Below are positions 1-7,295 of a DNA stretch of 29,940 nt, piece after piece. The notes beneath the pieces are model-generated. The model did no database searches and had not been told where the DNA came from. It worked only from the letters and a program-made list of their open reading frames with translations. Position numbers and translations under genes: made by a program. Position 1 is the first letter of the stretch, and each line of letters begins with the position of its first letter. Location: the NCBI GenBank assembly GCA_964412845.1, contig CAYPQM010000083.1:1-29940 (forward strand), written 5' to 3'. The stretch comes from JAWWPY01 sp964412845 (GTDB lineage: Bacteria > Actinomycetota > Actinomycetes > Streptosporangiales > Streptosporangiaceae).

Positions 1-829
1 CCACGGCGATCCCGGCCGCCACCACCGCCGCCAGGTAGCTGACATGCACGAGCGCGCCGCCGAGATCGGCGTTACCCAGGCTGAGCGCACGGCAGAGCGC
101 CACCCCATGCCACAGGGGGGTGACGTAGGCGACCGGCCGGATCCAGGCCGGAAGCTGGGTGATGGGGAAGAAAGTGCCGGAGAACAGGAACAGCGGGATC
201 AGCCCGAACCTGAAGATCACCGCGAACGAGGTGTCCTTCTGCCGGGTCACCGCCCAGGCCTCGACCGGCGTCGCGAAGGCGAGCCCGGTAAGCACGGCGA
301 CCGGCAGCGCGGCGGCCGCCCACGCGGAGTGCAGCGCGCCGAACGCCGCCGCCACGGCCAGGAACAACGCGGAGTTCATGGTCAGCCGCAGCGCGACAAA
401 GAGCAGATGCCCGTGGAACACATCCGAGGGGCGCAGCGGGGATGACACGGCGGCCTGGTATGTCTTGTTCCACTTGACCGACCCGAAGACGGGGTAGGTC
501 GTCTCCCCCACGGCGGTCTGCATGGCCGCGGCCGCCAGCAGCCCAGGGGCGAGGAATGCGAGATAGCTCACACCACCCAGGCCCGCCCGGCCGTGCGCAT
601 CCACCAGCGTGCCCAGGCCGAGCCCCATCGCGCCCAGGTACAGCAGCGGGCTCAGCAGGCTGGAGTAGATCGAGCCGCGCCAGGTCCGCCGGTAGTCGGT
701 CAGCCAGAACCGGAGCTGGCGCGCGGCGAACACCCACCGGCCCGCCGGGGTAGCGGGCAGCGGCCGAGCCGCGGGCCCTGGCCCTGGGCCTGACCCTGAC
801 CGAGGCCCAGGCATGACGCCGGAGGTCAT
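1..829 (-). CDS. ABC-2 type transporter permease, C-terminus cut off by the window edge
   Basis: This is the membrane subunit of an ABC exporter of the DrrB/NodJ (ABC-2) type, which would form the transport channel in the cytoplasmic membrane. The frame is open from the ATG at 829 down to base 1, giving 276 codons with no stop, so only the last few residues should be missing. A Gly/Pro-rich tail of about 30 residues precedes hydrophobic segments typical of six-helix ABC-2 permeases. Family-like stretches include LLSPLLYLGAMGLGLG near the first membrane helix and LIPLFLFSGTFFPITQLP followed by PLWHGV near the C-terminus. The start codon overlaps the stop of the upstream ATPase gene (TGATG), indicating translational coupling. 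A second in-frame ATG five codons later is an alternative start. The substrate cannot be told; relatives export drugs or polyketides. Confidence 0.88.
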   Translation of the reverse strand, partial: MTSGVMPGPRSGSGPGPGPAARPLPATPAGRWVFAARQLRFWLTDYRRTWRGSIYSSLLSPLLYLGAMGLGLGTLVDAHGRAGLGGVSYLAFLAPGLLAAAAMQTAVGETTYPVFGSVKWNKTYQAAVSSPLRPSDVFHGHLLFVALRLTMNSALFLAVAAAFGALHSAWAAAALPVAVLTGLAFATPVEAWAVTRQKDTSFAVIFRFGLIPLFLFSGTFFPITQLPAWIRPVAYVTPLWHGVALCRALSLGNADLGGALVHVSYLAAVVAAGIAV

Positions 830-1794
830 CAGTCCTCCAGCCGCCTGCCAGTCAGCCGCAGGAAGACATCCTCCAGCGTGCTCCGCCGGACCAGCGAGGT
901 CAGCGGCTCAAGCCCCAGGCCACGGACAGCCGCGAGGGCAGCGTCCCCGTCATGGACATAGAGCAGGACCCGGTCGGCGAGCACCTCCCTGCGCTGCGCC
1001 AGAACACTGGCCAGCTTCTCCGCGGCTGTCTCATGCACAGCCGGGTCGAACCGGAGTTCAAGCACCTCAGGGGTGGAGTACTCGTCGATCAGCTCGCGGG
1101 GCGAGCCCTCGGCCGCGATCTTCCCGCCGTCCATCACCACCAGCCGGTCACACAACTGCTCCGCCTCGTCCATGTAGTGCGTGGTGAGGACCAGCGTCAC
1201 GCCCTGCTGCTTGAGCCGGAACAGCCGGTCCCAGACCACATGCCTGGCCTGCGGGTCAAGCCCGGTGGTCGGCTCGTCCAGGAGCAGGATCTCCGGGTCG
1301 TTGATCAGCGACCGGGCGATCGTCAGCCTGCGCTTCATGCCACCCGACAGCGGCTCGACCCGGTCATTCCGGCGGTCGCTGAGCTGCACGAAGTCCAGCA
1401 GCCGCGCGGACCGCTCGCGGATGACGGCGCGCGGCAGGCCGAAGTAACGGCCATAGATGAGCAGGTTCTCCAGGACCGTCAGCTCGACGTCCAGGGTGTC
1501 CTCCTGGGGCACCACGCCGAGCTTGGCCCTGATCGCCGGGCCGTCCGCCACCGGATCGAGACCCAGGATGGACAGCTCGCCCCCGCTCGGCGGGGAGACA
1601 CAGCCGATCATGCGCATCGTGGAGGACTTGCCTGCCCCGTTCGGCCCGAGGAACCCGAACGCCTCACCACGGCGAAGGTCGAGGTCGATGCCGTCAACTG
1701 CGGTGAAACTACCAAAACGTTTGGTCAAGCCCCGGGCATGGATCAGCACGGTGGGAGCGGGCACTCTCGCGACATTACCGTGATGGCCCGTCAT
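829..1794 (-). CDS. ABC exporter ATP-binding protein, DrrA-like
   Basis: This is the ATPase subunit that powers the ABC-2 permease encoded just downstream. Ordered motifs in the 321-residue product are Walker A GPNGAGKS (about 50-57), Q-loop Gln97, signature LSGGMKRR (149-156), Walker B LLLDEP (170-175) and switch His206 in TTHYMDE. The C-terminal 90 residues, ending near RLTGRRL, resemble the DUF4162 tail of daunorubicin-resistance (DrrA) ATPases. The frame stays open far upstream to 2730, but that extension runs antisense to the GtrA gene and lacks domain sense. I therefore start at the ATG at 1794, 28 residues before the conserved KRFG motif. Gene order ATPase-permease with a 1-nt overlap is standard for these two-gene exporters. 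A drug or lipid efflux role is inferred only from family. Confidence 0.92.
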   Translation of the reverse strand: MTGHHGNVARVPAPTVLIHARGLTKRFGSFTAVDGIDLDLRRGEAFGFLGPNGAGKSSTMRMIGCVSPPSGGELSILGLDPVADGPAIRAKLGVVPQEDTLDVELTVLENLLIYGRYFGLPRAVIRERSARLLDFVQLSDRRNDRVEPLSGGMKRRLTIARSLINDPEILLLDEPTTGLDPQARHVVWDRLFRLKQQGVTLVLTTHYMDEAEQLCDRLVVMDGGKIAAEGSPRELIDEYSTPEVLELRFDPAVHETAAEKLASVLAQRREVLADRVLLYVHDGDAALAAVRGLGLEPLTSLVRRSTLEDVFLRLTGRRLED

Positions 1795-1935
1795 TTCCGA
1801 ACGAGTATTCCCCGCAGCGGACGCGGCCTCCCGGCGCGGGCTTCGGCCCAGTGGCCCGGCAACCACGCGGGGGCCGGTACTGTCACAAGCATTCGTATTC
1901 ACTTGCGCGGGGGCTCGCGAGAGGAAGATTGCTAG

Positions 1936-2511
1936 GTGTCGTACGCCCGCAGGCTGTATGAGCGATTCGCGCTGCTGATCCATGAGGTGGCCAAGTTCGG
2001 CGTCGTCGGTGTCGTCGCGTTCATCGTCACCGAGGTCGGTACCAACCTGCTGCACTTCCAGGCCTCGCTGGGCCCGCTCACCTCCAACACGATCGCCACC
2101 GTGGTCGCGACCTGCGTCTCGTTCGGTGGCAACCGGTACTGGACGTTCCGGCACCGCGACAGGGGCGGCATCGGCCGCGAATACGCACTGTTTTTCTTCC
2201 TTAACGGGATCGGGCTGCTGATCCAGCTCGCATGCCTTGGCTTCGCCTACTACGTGCTCAACCTGACCGACAAGCTGTCCTACAACGTCGCGTTGTTCAT
2301 CGGGATCGGGCTCGGCACCCTGTTCCGCTTCTGGTCCTACCGGACCTGGGTGTGGCGCGCAGCGCCGGAACTCGCGGAAGCCACCGGGATCCCTGAGTCG
2401 GCCCCGGAGAGCCTGCCGCAGGCCAACGGGCACCTCGTCGGGGGTCCGGGCGCGGCACCGCCCTCGGTGCGCGGCGGGACCAGCGTGACGCCCCGCGACG
2501 CGTCCCGGTAA
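1936..2511 (+). CDS. GtrA family membrane protein
   Basis: The 191-residue product has four hydrophobic segments, at roughly 18-40, 45-65, 83-108 and 115-137. It carries the GtrA-family pattern, including KFGVVGVVAF near the start, NRYWTFRH in the first cytoplasmic loop and RFWSYRTWVW after the last helix. GtrA proteins are small four-helix proteins thought to help move or flip polyprenyl-linked sugars for cell-surface glycan synthesis. The final 45 residues are a Pro/Ala/Gly-rich tail without recognisable structure. The GTG start at 1936 follows a GAGGAAG ribosome-binding site with suitable spacing. The gene is divergent from the ABC exporter and converges on the transglycosylase gene. No glycosyltransferase lies beside it, so the partner is unknown. 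Confidence 0.88.
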   Translation: MSYARRLYERFALLIHEVAKFGVVGVVAFIVTEVGTNLLHFQASLGPLTSNTIATVVATCVSFGGNRYWTFRHRDRGGIGREYALFFFLNGIGLLIQLACLGFAYYVLNLTDKLSYNVALFIGIGLGTLFRFWSYRTWVWRAAPELAEATGIPESAPESLPQANGHLVGGPGAAPPSVRGGTSVTPRDASR

Positions 2512-2572
2512 CTGGATCAGCTCGGGGAGACGGCAGTCCGGGCCACGGATCGTTAAGGATGCTCTGGGTGTT

Positions 2573-3475
2573 CTAGGCGGTGCAGGCGGTCGGGCTCCCG
2601 CCAACCAAATGCAGTGACTGGCTGAAAGCGGCGCTCGCCTGCGCCTGGCTGAGCGTGTTCGTTGCCACGAGCCGGCCAAGGACGTGCTGCTCACGGGCCC
2701 GCGCCCGGGCGAAATGCAGGATCGGGTCATCGGCCGAGGGTCCCTGGACGAGGCCCGCGAGCATCGCCGCCTCGGGCCAGGACAGGCCGGCCGGCACGGT
2801 GCCGAAATACCCGCAGCTCGCGGCGGGCAGGCCGTAATACCCGTGGCCGAAGTAGGCCACGTCCGCGTACATCCGCAGGATCTGAGCGTGGCTGTAGGTC
2901 AGGTAGAGCTTCTCGGAGAGCCCCACCTGCTTCGCCTTGGCCAGATAGCCCGTGTTCCCGTTCGAGTACAGCAACTTGGCCAGTTGCTGGTAGAGGGTGG
3001 CGCCGCCCTGGTCGCCCTGGCCGGTCACCCCGGCCTCGACCACCCGGGCGAGAGCGAAAACGTCGATGCCAGGTTCTGAGTAGAACCGGTGATCCTCGGT
3101 CGCGATCAGCGACGCCGAGAAGCGGACTGGCACCGGCGGCCCCGGGTAGACGGAATGATGCGCCACCGCCTGCTGCCTGGCCACCTTCTGGGCGTTCCCG
3201 ACGGAGGGCGTGGCCAGCAGGAGCACGCCGTCCGCGAGGGCCGCCAGCAGGATGACGGTCAGCAGGAGCCAGATGAGGCGGCGCAGCAGCCGGAGGGCGC
3301 GACGGGGTCTGCGGCGAGGCTGTGCGGGCTGCCAGCCGGGCGTGCCGTAGCCGGGCCTGCCGTAGCCGGGCGCGCTGTACCCGGGATCGGCATCGCGCCA
3401 GTAATCCCCGAGTGGCAGAGGTGCCGTTGGTGGATCGGGCGGCCCGCCATCCCAGGCCGATCCGCGTGCCGTCAT
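2573..3475 (-). CDS. membrane-anchored GT51 peptidoglycan transglycosylase (monofunctional)
   Basis: This protein should polymerise lipid II into glycan strands outside the membrane. The 300-residue product has a Pro/Gly/Tyr-rich cytoplasmic tail with PGYG-type repeats (30-48), a basic patch, one membrane helix (about 65-88) and a GT51 domain to the end. Visible GT51 motifs are EDHRFYSEPG (127-136, catalytic Glu127), GGATLYQQLAK (157-167) and MYADVAYFGHGYYG (202-215), followed by the usual EAAMLAGL segment. There is no transpeptidase domain, so it is not a bifunctional PBP. In my alignment the second conserved acid of the family (the Glu of RKxxE) falls on Gln183, and the Arg is also missing, which may mean altered or lost activity. 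The ATG at 3475 is preceded by CGGAG at good spacing. Confidence 0.85.
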   Translation of the reverse strand: MTARGSAWDGGPPDPPTAPLPLGDYWRDADPGYSAPGYGRPGYGTPGWQPAQPRRRPRRALRLLRRLIWLLLTVILLAALADGVLLLATPSVGNAQKVARQQAVAHHSVYPGPPVPVRFSASLIATEDHRFYSEPGIDVFALARVVEAGVTGQGDQGGATLYQQLAKLLYSNGNTGYLAKAKQVGLSEKLYLTYSHAQILRMYADVAYFGHGYYGLPAASCGYFGTVPAGLSWPEAAMLAGLVQGPSADDPILHFARARAREQHVLGRLVATNTLSQAQASAAFSQSLHLVGGSPTACTA

Positions 3476-3712
3476 TCGAGCAGCTCCGTTGGTGTACTCC
3501 GGCTGGACCTCGGACTGGGTGTGGTCAGGCTACCCCTGGGTCTACCCGGCCAACGAACGCCAGACCCGCCGAAGTGCCCAGCTCGCCAGAAATGTCTTCA
3601 CCTGATCAGATGATGTGGGAGTCGTCCCGAGGGCCAGGCTGCGATCTCGGCCGGGCCGCCCGGGGCTGACGGCCCCGGATCGCGCCGATGCGCTGACGGG
3701 CACGCCGTGCGC

Positions 3713-3718
3713 TATCCT
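3713..3718 (+). promoter_or_regulatory. possible -10 element of tRNA-Pro
   Basis: TATCCT lies 22 nt before the mature tRNA 5' end. A weak CTGACG at 3693-3698 is closer than the usual -35 distance, so only the -10 is suggested. This hexamer is not kept in the decayed copy near 13013. Confidence 0.35.
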
Positions 3719-3740
3719 CGTCAAGTCCGGCGAGTACGGA

Positions 3741-3814
3741 CGGGACGTGGCCCAGCTTGGTAGGGCACTTGACTGGGGGTCAAGGGGTCGCGGGTTCAAA
3801 TCCCGCCGTCCCGA
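3741..3814 (+). tRNA. tRNA-Pro (anticodon GGG)
   Basis: This 74-nt gene folds as a complete cloverleaf. The acceptor stem pairs CGGGACG (3741-3747) with CGTCCCG (3807-3813), with discriminator A3814. The anticodon stem CTTGA/TCAAG (3768-3772 and 3780-3784) closes the loop CTGGGGG, giving anticodon GGG at 3775-3777, which reads CCC and CCT proline codons. The T arm is GCGGG-TTCAAAT-CCCGC. No CCA is encoded. The segment from the anticodon loop to the 3' end (3773-3815) recurs at 6994-7036, and the upstream flank plus 5' half recurs in decayed form at 13013-13080. This is the pattern expected where a tRNA gene serves as an integration site. Confidence 0.95.
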
Positions 3815-3824
3815 CGCAGCTCAG

Positions 3825-3855
3825 AGGGCTGATCCGCAACGCGGATCGGCCCTTT
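3825..3855 (+). terminator. intrinsic terminator of tRNA-Pro
   Basis: A 12-bp stem (GGGCTGATCCGC at 3826-3837 with GCGGATCGGCCC at 3841-3852, one G-T type pair) closes a 3-nt loop and runs into TTT. It begins 12 nt after the tRNA. Confidence 0.75.
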
Positions 3856-3954
3856 CAGCGTTCCGGGGACCACCAAGCGGCTTACCCGAAGCCCGGTAGC
3901 CCTCCTTGACCGCCGGTCAAGAAGGATGTCTTCGAGACGATGCTGACAGCCGGC

Positions 3955-4271
3955 TCATTCAGCCCACGATTCGGTGACGGCCAGACGGTGCCGCCACTGC
4001 CGGGTGCTATCGCCGCCCGGCTGCCATCGCTCGCAGAGGTCGAGCATGGCGCGGCATTGCGCGAACATGGCTGCTGACGTTCCACCCAGGCGGGAGCGGA
4101 ACCGTAGGCACCGAAGAGCCCGTCAAGGGCCAGGACATGCTGGGGATAGTGCATTCGCACGATCCACTCGCACCACGCCAGGTCCTCAACTGGCTCCCCG
4201 TGGTGAGCCCATTTCCAGTCCAGGACAGCCGTGACCGCACGCGCGGCTCTCACAGCCTGCCACCTCGCCAA
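3955..4271 (-). pseudogene. remnant of an aminoglycoside/choline-kinase-type phosphotransferase, frameshifted C-terminus
   Basis: Only the C-terminal part of an APH-fold phosphotransferase survives. The upstream part carries the metal-binding stretch TAVLDWKWAHHGEPVEDLAW, which matches the DxE/DxD loop of the family. It runs in frame to about 4044 (AYGSAPAWVERQQ). The natural ending, MFAQCRAMLDLCERW to RLAVTESWAE, continues in the next frame to the stop at 3955-3957, so a frameshift separates the two. The N-terminal lobe and the catalytic HGD loop are absent upstream; the sequence from 4272 to 4502 shows nothing convincing. The fragment lies just inside the tRNA-Pro locus, as expected of decayed island cargo. 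Confidence 0.65.
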
Positions 4272-4502
4272 TCCCGTCGCGAACTGGCAGCGACCCAGCC
4301 CGGAATCCTACCGGCCTGGCAAGTACGGAACCTCGATGCGGTGCGGGATATCCGGCCGCAAGCCCATCCGGCTAGATGTCGGCTGGGCCGGCCGCAAGGA
4401 CTTCGGCGAGGTGCAACAGGCCCTGGCCCGCTCGGGAGCATTCACTCACCCGGAGCCGCCGTGTACCTCAGCGGCGAACGCCTGAGCCCGGAACGGCCGG
4501 CG

Positions 4503-6629
4503 TTAACCCGTCCTGCGGTAGGAAGCGAAGTACCCGGGGGCCGGCGCGCCGACGCCGGTCACGTCGTCATAGCCGGGGGTGGCAGCGAGCCCCTCGTCCA
4601 TACCGAGGGTAATCAGGATCGGCACCGTCGCGACGAGGCCGGCCGGCAGGGCGACGGCGGGCGTGAAGCCGGGGCCGAGCGGCTGGTCGGTGACGTCGTG
4701 GTAGGCGCGTGTGCCGTACCGGGCATAGATCGCGGGGTTGGCGAAGCCGATCGGCGCTCCTCCGGCCAGCTGCTGGGCGTCCGCCTGCATGCCCGCGATC
4801 AGCGGGCAGGCGGCGCTGGTGCCGCCGCCTGGTCCCTCCTGGTAGGTGGCCGGCTGGCCTGGGCCCGGGCTCAAGGTCTCGCCGACGAGCGACCCGGTGA
4901 AGGGGTCGGCGTCAGCGGCGATGTCGGGCACCACCCGCATCGGGGCCGCGCTCCCGCTGGCGTGGCTGAGCGCTGCCGGCACCACGCCGCTCTGGTAGGA
5001 AGGCTGGCGGAACAGGGTGCTGGTCCCGCCGCCCGAGCCGCCAGCGAACGCGCCGGGCAGGCCCGCCCAGCTGGTGCCGTCGGCGGTTGGCTCGGCGTAC
5101 CGGTCGCCCCAGCCGGTCTCCCACTCGTAGTCGCCGACCGGGCCGGCCGCCAGGCTGGTCCCGCCCACCGAGGTCACCCACGGGTCACTTTGCGGGTAGA
5201 TCAGGGTCGGCGGGTCGCCGGGCGAGCCGCCGCCCGAGTACTGGCCGCCGTCCCCGGCCGCGAAATAGAAGCCGATGCCTTCAGCGGCGCCCTGCTCGAA
5301 GATCTGCTCGTACGAGTCCACCAGCCCTGCGGACAGCAGAGCGTCGCTCGCCACGGCGGCCCATGAGTTGCTGACAATGGTGGCCAGGCGCCGGTCGACG
5401 ATGGTGGTCAGCGCGTCGAGATCCTGCACCGTGCCTTCGCCGTCGTCGCACTTGGCGCCGACGTAGACGATGTTCGCGGTCGGCGCCATGGCATGCACGA
5501 GCTCGACGTCACCGGTCTCCTCGTTGGACAGCGGGAACGGGCCCATCGTGGTCCCCTCGCAGGAGGCGTCGAGCCCGGGTGGCAGGATCTGGGTGAACTG
5601 GCCCGGGCGCAGCGGCTCACCGTGCCGGGCGCCGAAGGTGGCCAGATCCTGGGCGGCGGTCAGCTGGCGCCAGGGGTGCACTACGGCGACGGTAACCCCT
5701 TTACCCGTCAGCGAGCGGGGGACCCCGTAGGCCGTGTGGAGCTGGCTCGGTGTGTAGCCACACAGGTAGTAGGGCACGGTCCGGCCATATGCGGGCGGCA
5801 GGCTGGTGGCCAGATTCTGGCCGTAGTAACTGGAGCATCCCGTGTCAGCAGCGGCTGGGGCCGCTATCAGCGACCCCGCTCCAGCCAGCATGGCTGCGGC
5901 CGTCCCGGCCGAAGCTGTCGGATTGAACGGGGCCCGCCCCGTGCCCGATGCGGCGGCCGGTGAAGTACCCGACGCGGCGGCCGGATAGCCGGGTAGGCCG
6001 GTCTCGACCGGTGCCACGGTCAGCACGGCCGGGGCGACCCGCGCGGGGGCGGAAAGCTGGGCAGCCGGCGAAGGTGCCTGCTGAGTGGTGCCATCCACCT
6101 CATAGCTGTGCCATACCGTGCCCAAGGCCGCCTGCGCGGCCGCCGCCGTCCCGCTCACCGCGATGTCATGCTGTGTCACTGCGGTGATCTGCAGCCCGCT
6201 GGCGGTCAGCCACGCCTGGACGGCGGCCACCTGGCGGTCGGTCGGGCCGAAGCGTTCCCGCACCTGGGCCGGGGACAGGTAGTCATGGAACCACCGGCTG
6301 CCCGGGTAGGACACCGCCGCCGCGTAGGCAGCCAGCCCCGCGGGGTCCCGCCCGGCCAGGTACACCCGGGCACTGACGGGTGCCCCCGCGGCCGCTGGCC
6401 CGAGGTCTGCCGTGGCGTTGCCACCCTGGCCGGCCAGCAGGGACCATTCAACGACATACGGCGCCAGCGTGCCGCGCCCGGCCAGGGGCCGTAAGGGCTG
6501 GGACAGGGCTGCGGCAGCGGGCAGGGTCAGGCCGGCCAGCACCGCCCCGCTGGCCAGTGCGGCTAGACCGGCCAGCACCGCTCGTCGCGCCTTGCGCGAC
6601 GGCTGCGGCGATCTGTTCGTCCAACGCAT
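4503..6629 (-). CDS. secreted sedolisin-type serine peptidase (S53) with activation prodomain
   Basis: The 708-residue product should be an exported acid-active endopeptidase. An Ala-rich signal peptide covers about residues 1-42. A pro-kumamolisin activation domain follows (about 50-200, with FHDYLSPAQVRERFGPT). After an Ala/Gly/Thr-rich linker comes the S53 catalytic domain. The catalytic Glu370 and Asp374 sit four residues apart in NEETGDVELVHAMAP. The nucleophile is Ser605 in GGGTSAACPLIAGM. A calcium-site-like GYDDVTGVGAP stands at about 686-696. The peptidase therefore looks complete. An in-frame GTG at 6635 overlaps the AGGAG ribosome-binding site; the ATG at 6629 sits at proper spacing and is preferred. 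The gene lies between the intact tRNA-Pro and its 3' half copy, next to the phosphotransferase remnant, so it may be cargo of an element. Sedolisins are common in acid-tolerant actinobacteria. Confidence 0.9.
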   Translation of the reverse strand: MRWTNRSPQPSRKARRAVLAGLAALASGAVLAGLTLPAAAALSQPLRPLAGRGTLAPYVVEWSLLAGQGGNATADLGPAAAGAPVSARVYLAGRDPAGLAAYAAAVSYPGSRWFHDYLSPAQVRERFGPTDRQVAAVQAWLTASGLQITAVTQHDIAVSGTAAAAQAALGTVWHSYEVDGTTQQAPSPAAQLSAPARVAPAVLTVAPVETGLPGYPAAASGTSPAAASGTGRAPFNPTASAGTAAAMLAGAGSLIAAPAAADTGCSSYYGQNLATSLPPAYGRTVPYYLCGYTPSQLHTAYGVPRSLTGKGVTVAVVHPWRQLTAAQDLATFGARHGEPLRPGQFTQILPPGLDASCEGTTMGPFPLSNEETGDVELVHAMAPTANIVYVGAKCDDGEGTVQDLDALTTIVDRRLATIVSNSWAAVASDALLSAGLVDSYEQIFEQGAAEGIGFYFAAGDGGQYSGGGSPGDPPTLIYPQSDPWVTSVGGTSLAAGPVGDYEWETGWGDRYAEPTADGTSWAGLPGAFAGGSGGGTSTLFRQPSYQSGVVPAALSHASGSAAPMRVVPDIAADADPFTGSLVGETLSPGPGQPATYQEGPGGGTSAACPLIAGMQADAQQLAGGAPIGFANPAIYARYGTRAYHDVTDQPLGPGFTPAVALPAGLVATVPILITLGMDEGLAATPGYDDVTGVGAPAPGYFASYRRTG

Positions 6630-6993
6630 GCCCACTCCTCTTGCTCCGAACAGCCGTCATTGTGCTGGAAGGCGTTGACCGCTCATCCCCGCGCGGCGGC
6701 GAGGACGGCGGACAGGAGAACCCACAGGGCGCTCTCACTACGCTAGCGATCCGCCCGCAGAAGTCACTACCATCCAGGCGACTGTTTCTCCGCAGCTATT
6801 CACGTGCGTTGATCGCTTGCTGATGAGCGAGTGTGCTCGCGCGCGGCTGGGCTGGGCGTGGTGGGAGAGGCGGCGGCCGGAATGGCGACACGCCGGGACG
6901 GGTTGTTGATCAGCTGGCCGGAATGGTCGCTGAGCGACGTCGTGCCAGTCAGCTCGAATACGGCTGAGCTGCAAAAGCGCCTAGCCCAGCGTT
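6630..6993. other. intergenic region upstream of the sedolisin gene
   Basis: I see no supported gene here. It should contain the sedolisin promoter on the minus strand, but no clear -35/-10 pair stands out. A CGGGACG at 6894-6900 matches the tRNA-Pro acceptor strand but is too far from the 3' half at 6994 to form a tRNA. Confidence 0.4.
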
Positions 6994-7036
6994 CTGGGGG
7001 TCAAGGGGTCGCGGGTTCGAATCCCGCCGTCCCGAC
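6994..7036 (+). repeat. 3' half copy of tRNA-Pro (attachment-site-like direct repeat)
   Basis: These 43 nt equal tRNA-Pro positions 3773-3815 (anticodon loop to one base past the 3' end), with one mismatch in the T loop (TTCGAAT instead of TTCAAAT). The acceptor 5' strand and D arm are missing; only GCCCAGC just upstream recalls the D arm. It is in the same orientation as the intact tRNA, 3.2 kb away. Anticodon-loop-to-3'-end duplications are the usual footprint of tyrosine-recombinase integration into tRNA genes. No integrase gene is present in the window. Confidence 0.8.
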
Positions 7037-7295
7037 AGGGTATGAGCAGGTCTCTGCTCTATGGCGCAAAGCCAAGCGGTGGCGGAGGGACGAAGCCAGC
7101 ACCGTCCCCCGGGGGGGCCCGGCAGCCGGCGGGGACAGTTCCGGACAAGCGGGAAAGAGCGCCGTGCGCCATGCGGGAGGCACTGATCACGCATCGCCCT
7201 CTCCGCTGGCAAACGCGCAGCACAGAGTAGTTTGAAGGAACTCGCATTACCTCCTCTCGTCAGCCGCCGCCTCCATACCGCGTTAAGGAAGCGCC

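Noticed and set aside
1795..2730. A 312-codon upstream extension of the ABC ATPase frame on the minus strand
   Set aside because: It runs antisense to the clear GtrA gene, has low-complexity composition and adds no domain. The ATG at 1794 gives a normal-length ATPase.
3905..3921. Hairpin CTTGACC-GCC-GGTCAAG as a terminator
   Set aside because: It is a neat 7-bp palindrome, but no T run follows on either strand and it serves no intact gene. It could equally be a fossil operator.
4137..5366. A 409-codon plus-strand frame
   Set aside because: It overlaps the sedolisin catalytic domain in antisense and has no recognisable domain.
6894..7036. A second whole tRNA-Pro
   Set aside because: The only matching 5' acceptor strand (CGGGACG) is 94 nt before the 3' half and no D or anticodon arm can be drawn. 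It is a half copy only.
7105..7138. GC-rich inverted repeat (GTCCCC ... GGGGAC) before the MFS gene as a riboswitch or attenuator
   Set aside because: Runs of C and G give such pairings by chance here, and no known riboswitch motif or leader peptide is present.
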